Part shown: in pieces, positions 17,030 through 25,341 of the stretch | Layout: each line of letters begins with the position of its first letter | Numbering within the stretch: position 1 is the first letter of the stretch | Assembly: GCA_003511165.1 (NCBI GenBank) | Contig: DOJW01000007.1 | Span: 179,364-243,363, forward strand | DNA length: 64,000 nucleotides | DNA from: Candidatus Dependentiae bacterium | GTDB taxonomy: Bacteria > Babelota > Babeliae > Babelales > UBA12411 | Reading direction: 5' to 3' | Notes under the pieces: model-generated | The model's input: the letters and a program-made list of their open reading frames with translations, nothing else | Told to the model about the DNA's origin: nothing | The model's database searches: none | Program-made: the position numbers and the translations under genes

Positions 17030-19662
17030 ATTTTCTTTTTTAATTCCCACAAAATATCCAAAGCTTGCCTTGGTGAGATTTCATCAAGGCTTATTTTTTT
17101 GATCTCATCAATTATTAAATTCTTTTTTGACAGTTCATTTTTTAGATAATTAATTTCATTTGCAAGTTCATCACTATTTTGATTAAAAAATGATTGTTGC
17201 AAATTTTGTTTTTGAAATAAATTTTGATCGAATTTGTTTTCTGCTATATCAAGTGCTTGGAGTATTTTGCCTGCACGTGAAATTATTTCTACTGGAAGCT
17301 GTGCAAGCTTTGCAACTTCTAGACCAAAACTCCCTTGCGAAAATCCCGGTATAATCTTGTACAAAAATAAAATGCCGCTGTCTGTTTTGCGCGAAGACAT
17401 ATAATAATTTTGAATTCCGTCAAAGTGATCTTTGAGATGCGTAAGTTCATGATAGTGAGTTGCAAAAAGGCATCGAGCTTCTATCTTCTCATAAATAAAT
17501 TCGACAACAGCTTGTGCAAGTGCAAGGCCGTCGTAAGTACTTGTACCACGTCCAACTTCATCCAAAATCACAAGACTGTTTTTTGTAGCTTGATTGCAAA
17601 TTGATGCAGTTTCTTCCATCTCTACCAAAAATGTACTTTTTCCTTCTGCCAAATTGTCGCCCGAACCAATTCGTGTAAAAATGCGATCCAAAATTGGCAA
17701 GCTTGCAGCTTTTGCAGGAATCAAACTTCCACACTGCGCCATGATGGAAATAAGCGCAACTTGCCGCAAGTAAGTAGATTTACCACCCATGTTTGGTCCG
17801 GTGATAATTAAAAGCGATTCTTTATCAGTTAATGTCGTATCATTTGCAATAAATTTGTTTGAAAGTTTTTGTTCGATTACTGGGTGTCGCCCATCGGTTA
17901 TTAAAATATTTCTACTTTCATTAAACTGTGGTGCGACATAACTATTGCCGTATGCTACCGATGCAAAACTATAAAGTGCGTCAAGATATGAGAGTGCATG
18001 TGCAAGTTGACGAAGGTGTGGCAACTCTTCAAAAATTTGATTTTTTATTTTTGCAAAAACTTCTGCCTCTACCGCATCGATTTCATTTTGCGCTTTTGTG
18101 ATATCTCGCTCGAGCAGTGAAAGCTCTGGAGTGATAAATCTTTCTTTGTTACTCAGAGTTTGCTGCCGAATATAATCAGCTGGAACAAGATGTAAATTTG
18201 TTTTGGTGATTTCGATGTAGTATCCAGAAATTTTGTTGTAACTAATTTTAAGACTATTTATTTTGCTGCGTGCAACCTCTTTTTGCTCAAGTTCTAAAAT
18301 CGCTTTTTGTGCATTTATTGCTAAATCACGAAGTCGATCAAGCTCTACGTCAAATCCTAATTTTATCAAAAAATTGTTTGTTATTTCTTGATTCAAACTA
18401 TTTTGCAGCAAATTTAAAAGATCATTAAAATTACCAAGCTTTTCCGAAATAATTTTTATCAGATCAAACTGTTTTAAATTGGAAACTGTTTTTTTGATCG
18501 GATCGATTATTGCAAGTGAATCTTTTAGCGCAAGATAATCTTGAATCATTGCTTTACCAAGCGCAATACGACCAACAATTCGCTCAATGTCTGCAAGCGT
18601 TGATAACTGTTGCTCTAATGTCTGCAATGTTTGAACATCATTTGAAAGTGCAGTTACAACTTCTTGGCGCTGCAAAATTGCATTTTTTTGAATAAGTGGC
18701 CGAGTAATCCATTTCTTAACGGTTCGCGAACCCATTGCAGTTTTAGCATTATCCAAAATTTCGAAAAGTGTATTTTTACGACCACCGTCAATACTGTTTT
18801 TTACAAGTTCAAGATTCTTTTGCGTTGCAGAATCTAAGATTAAAAAATCTTCTGGCTCATAAAACTGAATCTGCTTAAACTGCTCTATAGATTTGTTTTG
18901 CGTTCGCTGCAGATAGCTAAAAAATAAAAAAATAGAATTTTGAAGTGCTGGGAAATAATCTATTTTTTTGAAATCTTTTTCACCGAACTGTGAAAGCAAC
19001 CACTCCTTGTTAAACTGCGGACCAGCGATATCATCTTTTTCATTTTCAAAACTTGTAGGACTTGTTGGATAACCTAACTTTTTGAAAAAACTATCGAAAG
19101 ATGAATTTTTAAAATTGTTTGAAATTATTATTTCGTCTGGAGAAAACCGTGCAAGTTCGTTTTCAAGTGATCTAAAAGCTTCTTGTGGCAAAACGGTTGC
19201 AAAAAGTTGCGTCGTCAAAAGTTCGCCAAAAATTAAACCCCACTGATCTTGCATCGGATAAAAAGAAAAAAGATATGAGGCTGCCTTTTCGTCTAACATC
19301 AAAGAATCGGTAAGAGTACCTGGCGTATAAATTTGTGTGATACCTCGCTCGACTACAGTTCCAGGTTTTGGTTCTGTAAGTTGATCACAAATTGCAACTT
19401 TAAATCCACCTTTAATCAATTTGGTTAAATAATGGCGAATCGCATGAACGGGAATTCCGCAAAGAGGAATATCTAGACCTTTACATTTTCCACGCTTTGT
19501 AAGTGCGATGGCAAGAAATGATGAAACCGTTTTTGCATCTTCAAAAAATAGTTCGTAAAAATCTCCAACTTGATAAAACAAAATTGTATCAGGATTTTCA
19601 TTTGATAATTTATTTTTGATTTGAAAATATTGCTCCATCAAGGGAGTTAATTTTTCTTCCAT
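17026..19662 (-). CDS. mutS: DNA mismatch repair protein MutS
   Basis: 878 residues from the ATG at 19662 (a GTG lies two codons earlier; neither has a strong ribosome site). MutS finds mispaired bases and starts repair with MutL. The N-terminal mismatch-reading domain has the FYE motif in GDFYELF near residue 35. The connector, lever and clamp domains follow. The ATPase domain has Walker A GPNMGGKSTYLRQ near 620, Walker B VILDEVGRGTSTYDG, and FATHYHELT. The end (a short tail finishing EISPRQALDILWELKKK) matches the MutS dimerisation tail. It is convergent and slightly overlapping with the protease gene. The hairpin-chain element B fills the region upstream, so the promoter lies in or near that element. 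mutL is 20 kb away. Confidence 0.97.
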   Translation of the reverse strand: MEEKLTPLMEQYFQIKNKLSNENPDTILFYQVGDFYELFFEDAKTVSSFLAIALTKRGKCKGLDIPLCGIPVHAIRHYLTKLIKGGFKVAICDQLTEPKPGTVVERGITQIYTPGTLTDSLMLDEKAASYLFSFYPMQDQWGLIFGELLTTQLFATVLPQEAFRSLENELARFSPDEIIISNNFKNSSFDSFFKKLGYPTSPTSFENEKDDIAGPQFNKEWLLSQFGEKDFKKIDYFPALQNSIFLFFSYLQRTQNKSIEQFKQIQFYEPEDFLILDSATQKNLELVKNSIDGGRKNTLFEILDNAKTAMGSRTVKKWITRPLIQKNAILQRQEVVTALSNDVQTLQTLEQQLSTLADIERIVGRIALGKAMIQDYLALKDSLAIIDPIKKTVSNLKQFDLIKIISEKLGNFNDLLNLLQNSLNQEITNNFLIKLGFDVELDRLRDLAINAQKAILELEQKEVARSKINSLKISYNKISGYYIEITKTNLHLVPADYIRQQTLSNKERFITPELSLLERDITKAQNEIDAVEAEVFAKIKNQIFEELPHLRQLAHALSYLDALYSFASVAYGNSYVAPQFNESRNILITDGRHPVIEQKLSNKFIANDTTLTDKESLLIITGPNMGGKSTYLRQVALISIMAQCGSLIPAKAASLPILDRIFTRIGSGDNLAEGKSTFLVEMEETASICNQATKNSLVILDEVGRGTSTYDGLALAQAVVEFIYEKIEARCLFATHYHELTHLKDHFDGIQNYYMSSRKTDSGILFLYKIIPGFSQGSFGLEVAKLAQLPVEIISRAGKILQALDIAENKFDQNLFQKQNLQQSFFNQNSDELANEINYLKNELSKKNLIIDEIKKISLDEISPRQALDILWELKKKI

Positions 19663-19780
19663 TTTCACACTATTTTTTAGAATTTTTTGGTTTATAAAAA
19701 GGCGCTAGATAATTTAACATTTTGGTTTAAAGAATCCAAGAAGGAATTAATCATTCCTTACATTTATCCATATTTTTATT

Positions 19781-20532
19781 ATTCTACTTTAAGTTTGTTT
19801 TTTAATTTTATTTTGTCAAAGATTCTACCCGCCCAGACTTCGCATAAAGCTTCGTCGGGTAAACTATGGGCCAAGGGCGCTCAAAATACAGCCCCCTTGG
19901 ATCCCCAAACTAAAGAGAAATATCTTTGGAATCTCTGACGTGCAAAATTTATTTATTCTTAGTTTATCTTTTAATTTATTTTTATCTTTGGATTGCTACA
20001 CGCAAGGTGACAGAGAGGATTATACGCAAAATCCTCTCTGTACTCTCCTATGCGCAAAAAGAGACTTTTGGATTTCCTTCAACGCAACGCTAAACTGTCT
20101 GGTCACAATTTCATTGTGCTGCGACAGTAGCCTTGCAAATAAGGATCCACAATAGATACAATAGACCTCCCCTGAAACCAGACATAAAAAATCCGTTTGC
20201 CCTGAGCGAAGCCTTTTTATGGCGTAGTCGAATGGGTACAAACGGCATAATATGTATCTTCCTTTATTTTTCTAAATTTGAATTGTTGAAAAATTTAGAA
20301 AAACGTCTTAATGAGAATGTAAGATTCTGATCCAGCACTATCTGTTTGAGTCGGAGTACAACGTAGTTGTATCCCGGCGAGTTTAGTGCTGTAGAGATTT
20401 TAAAGAAACCTCTTTAATGCGTGATTGCAAAGGGTGCGCATTCATCCTTTGCCCCCCTGCGGGAGCAGCCAGAAATAAAAAAATAGATAAAAGAAACAGA
20501 AGAAGAATTAGAAAACAAACTTAAAACAGAAT
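19781..20532 (+). repeat. Hairpin-chain element, copy B (752 bp)
   Basis: Fills the 981-base gene-free stretch at 19663-20643. The ends are 27-bp inverted repeats matching at 24 positions (19781-19807 and 20506-20532). The body repeats copy A in order: stem 20010-20019/20032-20041; 20094-20099/20123-20128 with apex 20104-20109/20113-20118; 20334-20340/20384-20390 with apex 20357-20362/20366-20371; 20401-20405/20412-20416; and 20427-20433/20446-20452. At its left, 19861-19940 is an inverted version of the right-hand module of copy A (stem 19871-19877/19894-19900). An extra hairpin (20193-20199/20239-20245) built on a CCCTGAGCGAAG core is absent from copy A and may be a separate small repeat inserted here. 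Confidence 0.8.
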
Positions 20533-20613
20533 GACGTCATAAATTAAAAATAAAGAAATGAAGGAAGAGTTAATTAACAAACAAAAAAAGAATTTAGATA
20601 AAACAGGATTAAA

Positions 20614-20639
20614 CAAAATAAAAGGCGAAACGCCTTTTT
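20614..20639 (-). terminator. Terminator of the partial ATP synthase operon
   Basis: Short stem AAAAGGCG/CGCCTTTT with a three-base loop just past the c-subunit stop. On the minus strand it is followed by T-rich sequence. Confidence 0.75.
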
Positions 20640-20643
20640 CTTG

Positions 20644-21597
20644 TCACTTCCACATCACAAACAAAGCAATTACAAGAGAATAAATAGCAGATGATTCAAT
20701 AATTGCTTGCGTCATTAAAGTATTTCGCAAAATCAAATTATAATTGTCTGGATTTTCTGCAATCATTTTACATGCCTTGGATGCAACATAACCAGTCGAA
20801 ATACCAACTCCAATTGCACCAAATCCCATAGCAATCGCAGCAGCCAAAGAAGAAACAACTGATGTAAAAAGCAATGAAGAAGATTTGGAATAAATAAGCA
20901 AAAATGAAACTATAAAAGAAAAGATAACCGGCGTTTCGATAATCGCCTGACTAAACAAAGTAAATGGAAAAATTTTACTGTAAGCAGATTTATTTAAACC
21001 TATCGAATGACATGCACTTTTGACAAAAATTCCCTGCCCTATCGTTGGCCCAACACAACCAAATGCGATAACAAGTGCGGCAGCGAAAAGATGCATTCCT
21101 TGATAAAGTGAAATCGGATTAACAACAAAAGTTTTAATTATCAAAAAAATTATAAATGCAAAAATAACTGGTGCTTCAATAATAGATTGTGTAATCAACA
21201 TAAATGTTGTAATTTTTTGCGCAAAATTGGGTTGACGAAAAATTGATTTGCAAGCTTCTTTTACCGCCATACTTGATGAAAATCCGACCACAGCCGCAAC
21301 AAGCCCCATTGCAAATCCACTTCCAAATCTTGCAAGTCCAACTCCCATCGTTGTTGTATCTTTAGAAATATCAAAAATAGATAAAATTACCGCGACAAAT
21401 GCTAAAATCGCACCACTTTCTGTTATACCAAGACCTATCATCAACGTTCGAAAGCCTGCTTCATGTCCCATTTTTTGCCGCTCTAAACCATCAAGTGCAC
21501 CAAATCCACCAAAACCTTGACCAAAAGCAACACCTAAAGCGCTAAAGATAATTGCAAAAATAGGACCTAAGTATGCTAGAATTAGAGGAGTTAACAT
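20644..21597 (-). CDS. atpE: ATP synthase F0 subunit c with four fused hairpins
   Basis: 317 residues, four times the usual 70-90. The protein is four repeats of a two-helix c-subunit hairpin. Each second helix carries the ion-binding Glu at the expected place: E60 (ITESGAIL), E141 (IIEAPVIF), E221 (IIETPVIF) and E301 (IIESSAIY), spaced 81, 80 and 80 residues apart. Each first helix is Gly-rich (GVAFGQG, GPTIGQG, GVGISTG). Loops carry the polar RQP/ENP-type turn in repeats 2 and 4. Repeat 4 (ESS-AIY) resembles the Na+-binding pattern, whereas repeats 1-3 lack the Tyr. The c ring rotates in the inner membrane, coupling ion flow to ATP synthesis. A good AAGGAAG site lies in the end of atpB, which overlaps by 7 bases. 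Confidence 0.92.
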   Translation of the reverse strand: MLTPLILAYLGPIFAIIFSALGVAFGQGFGGFGALDGLERQKMGHEAGFRTLMIGLGITESGAILAFVAVILSIFDISKDTTTMGVGLARFGSGFAMGLVAAVVGFSSSMAVKEACKSIFRQPNFAQKITTFMLITQSIIEAPVIFAFIIFLIIKTFVVNPISLYQGMHLFAAALVIAFGCVGPTIGQGIFVKSACHSIGLNKSAYSKIFPFTLFSQAIIETPVIFSFIVSFLLIYSKSSSLLFTSVVSSLAAAIAMGFGAIGVGISTGYVASKACKMIAENPDNYNLILRNTLMTQAIIESSAIYSLVIALFVMWK

Positions 21598-22448
21598 TTT
21601 TCTTCCTTTGTTAAATGCTCATCATCATGGGATCCATGAGCAAGAGCAACCGATAAGTATGTTATAGCAAGCATCGTGATAACAAATGCTTGGATGAAAC
21701 CTTCAAATACTCCAAAAAACATCTGCGCACCTGAAAGTAAAAAAATTATTAAAAAAGAGGTATAAAAAAAATATTTCAAAATTTTAATTTTAAAAAGATT
21801 AAACTTTTTGCTAAAGATCCAAAATATAAACAAAATCAAATATGTAAAAATAAGGTAATACAAACTAAAGCCTTCAAATAACATTACAAGCAGGGAGTAA
21901 ACAATCGCTCCACCTAAAATATTTCCAAACAACCGAAAAGACATCGAAACAACACTTGCAAGCTTGCCTACAACTTCCAAAGGAAGTAAAAAAGCAACAG
22001 GTTCTATAAATGTTTTTAGATAACCACGTAATCCTAAATATTTTATACTTTGATATTGAACAAACAAAAAAGCACTTATGCCTAAAGCAAATGTTGTGTT
22101 TATATCAACCGTAGACTCTTTACAAAAAGGCAAAATACCTATCAAATTACAAGCCAACGTGAAGAAAAACATACTGCCCACAAACGCAAAATATTCATAT
22201 TTAAAAAAGCCAATAGATTCCGCGCAAAGATCTGCTAAAAAAATAATAGCTTGTTGAAATATATAAGATGTAGGATGATTCTCTTTTTTCAAATAATGAC
22301 GAGCTATCAATCCGCCACCAACAAGAAAAACCATCGCAATCCACGTATATAAAATTGTATAAATATTTATTTCAAAAAAAGAATTTTTAACACCTAAAAA
22401 AGAAAATAAATTTACAGTTTCTTGCGGTTCTAAAACTTCAAATTTCAT
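21591..22448 (-). CDS. atpB: ATP synthase F0 subunit a
   Basis: 285 residues from ATG 22448, which has AAGGGG six bases ahead. Subunit a forms the two half-channels that load ions onto the c ring. The essential Arg is R172 in SFRLFGNILGG, the family's signature helix, with five to six further membrane helices. The C-terminus (IQAFVITMLAITYLSVA) matches the last helix of the family, followed by a His/Asp/Glu-rich tail. It lies between an atpI-like gene (9 bases upstream) and atpE (overlapping). No b, delta, alpha, gamma, beta or epsilon genes follow, so the F1 genes must be elsewhere. Confidence 0.95.
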   Translation of the reverse strand: MKFEVLEPQETVNLFSFLGVKNSFFEINIYTILYTWIAMVFLVGGGLIARHYLKKENHPTSYIFQQAIIFLADLCAESIGFFKYEYFAFVGSMFFFTLACNLIGILPFCKESTVDINTTFALGISAFLFVQYQSIKYLGLRGYLKTFIEPVAFLLPLEVVGKLASVVSMSFRLFGNILGGAIVYSLLVMLFEGFSLYYLIFTYLILFIFWIFSKKFNLFKIKILKYFFYTSFLIIFLLSGAQMFFGVFEGFIQAFVITMLAITYLSVALAHGSHDDEHLTKEEKC

Positions 22449-22457
22449 CAAAACCCC

Positions 22458-22760
22458 TTACGGCTTAAAACTTTTATTTTTGAAAATGGTAAACAAAAGC
22501 ATTGTCCAAAAAGAAATTAAATATCCTATAAATAAATAAATTAATGAAAAATTATATTTAGATATTAACAAATAAAATACCACCAAAAGCAATAAATATC
22601 GAAAGAAAACTCCAAAAGAAGAACTTAAAGCTTGAGTAAAACTATAAGAGAATTTTTCAGCTGAAAAATTGATAAGTTTTCGCTTTTCAAAAACAAATAA
22701 AAAACCAAAAACGAGGCCTACGATTAATCCCGCAAAAAAAGAATTTCCTACTATTCCCAT
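22458..22760 (-). CDS. Small membrane protein, AtpI-like
   Basis: 100 residues with three hydrophobic segments (about 5-24, 50-68 and 74-92). It sits directly ahead of atpB, where AtpI (ATP synthase protein I, a c-ring assembly helper) or the AtpR protein of Na+ ATPases is coded. Sequence identity to either is too low for me to see a firm motif, so the name rests on position, size and topology. The ATG at 22760 has a GGAG site. Ten bases separate it from atpB. Confidence 0.6.
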   Translation of the reverse strand: MGIVGNSFFAGLIVGLVFGFLFVFEKRKLINFSAEKFSYSFTQALSSSFGVFFRYLLLLVVFYLLISKYNFSLIYLFIGYLISFWTMLLFTIFKNKSFKP

Positions 22761-22949
22761 AAAAACTCCATATTTTTATTGCCATGAAAATTAAAAAACA
22801 TCTTAACTCCAATAAAAAACCTCTGCAAGCTTCGTAAAACTAAAATAAAATAATTGGCAATAAGCAAATTTAATATTTCAAAGTTTAAAAATTTTATAAA
22901 AAACAAAAACCGCATTAAACCCATAACAAAATCAATTTAATAAAAATGA

Positions 22950-22979
22950 TTGAATTTCAATTTGCATTATATGTAAAAT
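22950..22979 (+). promoter_or_regulatory. Possible sigma-70-type promoter for the Cys-rich peptide gene
   Basis: TTGAAT (22950-22955), 18 bases, TAAAAT (22974-22979), 35 bases before the start codon. In such A+T-rich DNA this could arise by chance. Confidence 0.35.
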
Positions 22980-23014
22980 GTACTTAGGGATTAAAAATAA
23001 AAAGGGGGAATAAA

Positions 23015-23314
23015 ATGGACTCTTTTAACAAGATAAATAAAAACTATTTTTTTAAAACACTGTTTTTGTCAGTATTAATTTTAATAATTCTTGCTATAAA
23101 AATGCCTCATCAAAGCAAAGCGCTTGAGGGAAGTTGTTTCTATAGAAACAACAACTGTTCTATGAAATATGTAGAATGTTTTTGCAACTGTAATAAATAC
23201 AAATTAGATGCAAAAGGAGTTTGTCCTAGATGTAGGCACCGACATAGCAATCTCCCTAAGATTTTCGAAGCTAAAATAGAAAACAAAGAAAAGAAACCAA
23301 GAACTGAAAATTAA
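23015..23314 (+). CDS. Small exported Cys-rich protein, 99 aa
   Basis: A strong AAGGGGG ribosome site precedes the ATG. Residues 13-29 are a hydrophobic signal or anchor. The rest holds seven Cys (41, 48, 55, 57, 59, 70, 73) with His75 and His77. The arrangement CxCxC at 55-59 and CPRC at 70-73 looks like a small zinc ribbon or a disulphide-stabilised knot. The tail is Lys/Glu-rich. It stands alone, with its own candidate promoter and a clear terminator, in opposite orientation to the genes on both sides. I recognise no family. Confidence 0.65.
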   Translation: MDSFNKINKNYFFKTLFLSVLILIILAIKMPHQSKALEGSCFYRNNNCSMKYVECFCNCNKYKLDAKGVCPRCRHRHSNLPKIFEAKIENKEKKPRTEN

Positions 23315-23340
23315 AAATATTCCAAAGAGAATCCTCTCCA

Positions 23341-23377
23341 CCGAGAAGATTAAATGCTACAATCTTCTCGGTTTTGA
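23341..23377 (+). terminator. Terminator of the Cys-rich peptide gene
   Basis: 11-bp perfect stem CCGAGAAGATT/AATCTTCTCGG with a nine-base loop, followed by TTTTGATTTTT. Confidence 0.88.
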
Positions 23378-23380
23378 TTT

Positions 23381-25279
23381 TTAATCCATCGAAATATTTT
23401 CTAATAAATGCATACCTTCGCTTGTTCCTAGACAAATATTTCTTCCATCCACCGATATTGCAGACGAGTAAATATAATTTTCAGCAAAATAAAAACTTTT
23501 ACATTTATCAACTTGAGAAAAATCTGGATTTAACAAACCTTTAAATAAAAAAACTTCACAACCAAGTAAATTCAAAGTAAAACTACATTTTTCTAATGTA
23601 CCCCTATGCCCAGCAACCAATAAAATTGTACCATCTAAAGATAAAGAGATCGTATCAACGGAAATAGGGAGTCGTTTATAAAAGGATGCACAATGTAACA
23701 ATCCATCTTTAAAAATCCATTTTGTTATTTTATTACTATGACATGTAAAAAATAAACTTCCATCTGCATTAACTATAACCTTATCAATAACATCATTTAA
23801 TAAAGTATCGTCATGCTTATCTTCAACTTTTAAAAAAACATCTCCTGTTTTTTGAGCATCAACTAGAGGAATATAATTTTTTCCATTCCAAACTAAAGGC
23901 ATAATTTTTCCATGAAAAAAACCTACAACCAAAACTTTTCCATCTGCAGACATGCCAATAGAATTAGCCGGTTCATCATAATCTATAAATTGCAGTAAAT
24001 CGTAAGTTGGCCCTTTTTCATTTTTTTTAAAAATACCCACGATACGCTCAAAAGGATTAGAGTTTGTTGCGAAAAAACCTACAATTAAAATGCTTCCATC
24101 TTTACTCAAGGCAATATCTAATTTACCTTTGTCTAAAAAATATTCTTTTTTATTAAAAACAAATTTAGAAATCTCTTGTATTTTGATATATTTACCATCT
24201 TGCAAGAAAAATATATGAATATTACATTTGTCTGTTTCCACAATTAAAAAATGTTCATTTTCACTTATAGCTATACTTTTTACCCACCCATCATTTAATG
24301 CAATTTTTTGAAAAAATTTATATTCTTGCGCTGTCTTTTTTTTATAAATAAATATTTGTTGGTCCCATGATCCAGTAACAATTAAATTTGCATTTGACGT
24401 CATATTTACAACGTGCACATCTCTTAATCTTTTTCCTTGAATAACAACCGGATCAAAAACTGTTCTAATCTCTCTCAGATGATCCAAAAAACCTTTAGCG
24501 CTAACTCCTGATTTTCTTAGTGAATCAATTTGAACATTAAGCCTTTCCTTACATTCTGCATCTTCGCCTTCCCGAGCCTGTTTTTCATAATTTATTTGAA
24601 AAAAATTATTTATAAAACGATTTAAGTTTGAATTAGTTATTTGTGATTTTATTATATTACAAGACCGTTCTATTACTGTAAAATTAAGTCCTTGCAAATA
24701 TTTATTTAAAAATTCTTTTTTAACTAATACAAAATCACCAAAAGCATCATATAAAGAAAACTCATAGAAATCTAAAATAGGAATAATCAAATCTAATTCT
24801 TTTTTGTTGATTGTTAATTCAAATGAGCCAGGTAAAAGTTTAAAATCTCTAACCAATGATTTTGGAACAAAACAAATTTTGTCATCAGAAGATTTAATCA
24901 AACAATAATGAAAAAAGAACTTATTTAACACATTTTGTAATAAACTATTTTCGAATTCCTCAGCAAGGGATCTTAATATCGCAATATTAGATGCTAAAAA
25001 ATTTTTATTTTCAACAAAAAATATGAATATATATTGCTGAATTTCGCTATAAGATAAATTATCGCAAACTCCACAAATATTACCTAATACATCCTCTACT
25101 TTCTTAAAATCTACGTAAGTAATATTTATTTTCCTATTTTCATTAAAAAAACAATTTACAATTTTAAAATCCACATCATAAATTCCATCAGCAAATTGAA
25201 CTTTTGTTAATTCACCAAACAAAAAAGATTGGGCACAAAAATGGAAAAATATAAATAAACAAAAAGCTCGTATTTTCAT
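23381..25279 (-). CDS. Exported WD40-like beta-propeller protein, 632 aa
   Basis: A signal peptide (IRAFCLFIFFHFCAQSFLFG) starts the protein; the ATG at 25279 is preferred to the TTG one codon earlier. Residues 25-290 are mixed alpha/beta, with stretches such as FVPKSLVRDFKLLP and LIIPILDFYEF that remind me weakly of BTB/SKP1-like regions. The C-terminal 340 residues hold about seven blades with the typical turn-strand pattern: VVNMTSNANLIVTGSWDQQI, SIAISENEHFLIVET, IALSKDGSILIVGFF, SIGMSADGKVLVVGFF, VNADGSLFFTCHSN, SLSLDGTILLVAGH and SAISVDGRNICLGTS. Such propellers bind proteins. An exported one in a host-associated bacterium could act on host partners (inference). Confidence 0.75.
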   Translation of the reverse strand: MKIRAFCLFIFFHFCAQSFLFGELTKVQFADGIYDVDFKIVNCFFNENRKINITYVDFKKVEDVLGNICGVCDNLSYSEIQQYIFIFFVENKNFLASNIAILRSLAEEFENSLLQNVLNKFFFHYCLIKSSDDKICFVPKSLVRDFKLLPGSFELTINKKELDLIIPILDFYEFSLYDAFGDFVLVKKEFLNKYLQGLNFTVIERSCNIIKSQITNSNLNRFINNFFQINYEKQAREGEDAECKERLNVQIDSLRKSGVSAKGFLDHLREIRTVFDPVVIQGKRLRDVHVVNMTSNANLIVTGSWDQQIFIYKKKTAQEYKFFQKIALNDGWVKSIAISENEHFLIVETDKCNIHIFFLQDGKYIKIQEISKFVFNKKEYFLDKGKLDIALSKDGSILIVGFFATNSNPFERIVGIFKKNEKGPTYDLLQFIDYDEPANSIGMSADGKVLVVGFFHGKIMPLVWNGKNYIPLVDAQKTGDVFLKVEDKHDDTLLNDVIDKVIVNADGSLFFTCHSNKITKWIFKDGLLHCASFYKRLPISVDTISLSLDGTILLVAGHRGTLEKCSFTLNLLGCEVFLFKGLLNPDFSQVDKCKSFYFAENYIYSSAISVDGRNICLGTSEGMHLLENISMD

Positions 25280-25294
25280 CAAATCACTTACAAT

Positions 25295-25328
25295 AAAAAA
25301 GACCAGCTTATCACTGGTCTTTTTTTTA
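25295..25328 (-). terminator. Terminator of the second barrel gene
   Basis: Stem AAAAAAGACCAG/CTGGTCTTTTTT with a seven-base loop; T runs lie on both strands. It sits between the barrel gene and the WD40-like gene. Confidence 0.85.
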
Positions 25329-25341
25329 CTTTTTTTAAATT

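Noticed and set aside
19687..20330. Short open frames upstream of mutS
   Set aside because: Same reason: they cover element copy B and are not conserved as protein relative to copy A.
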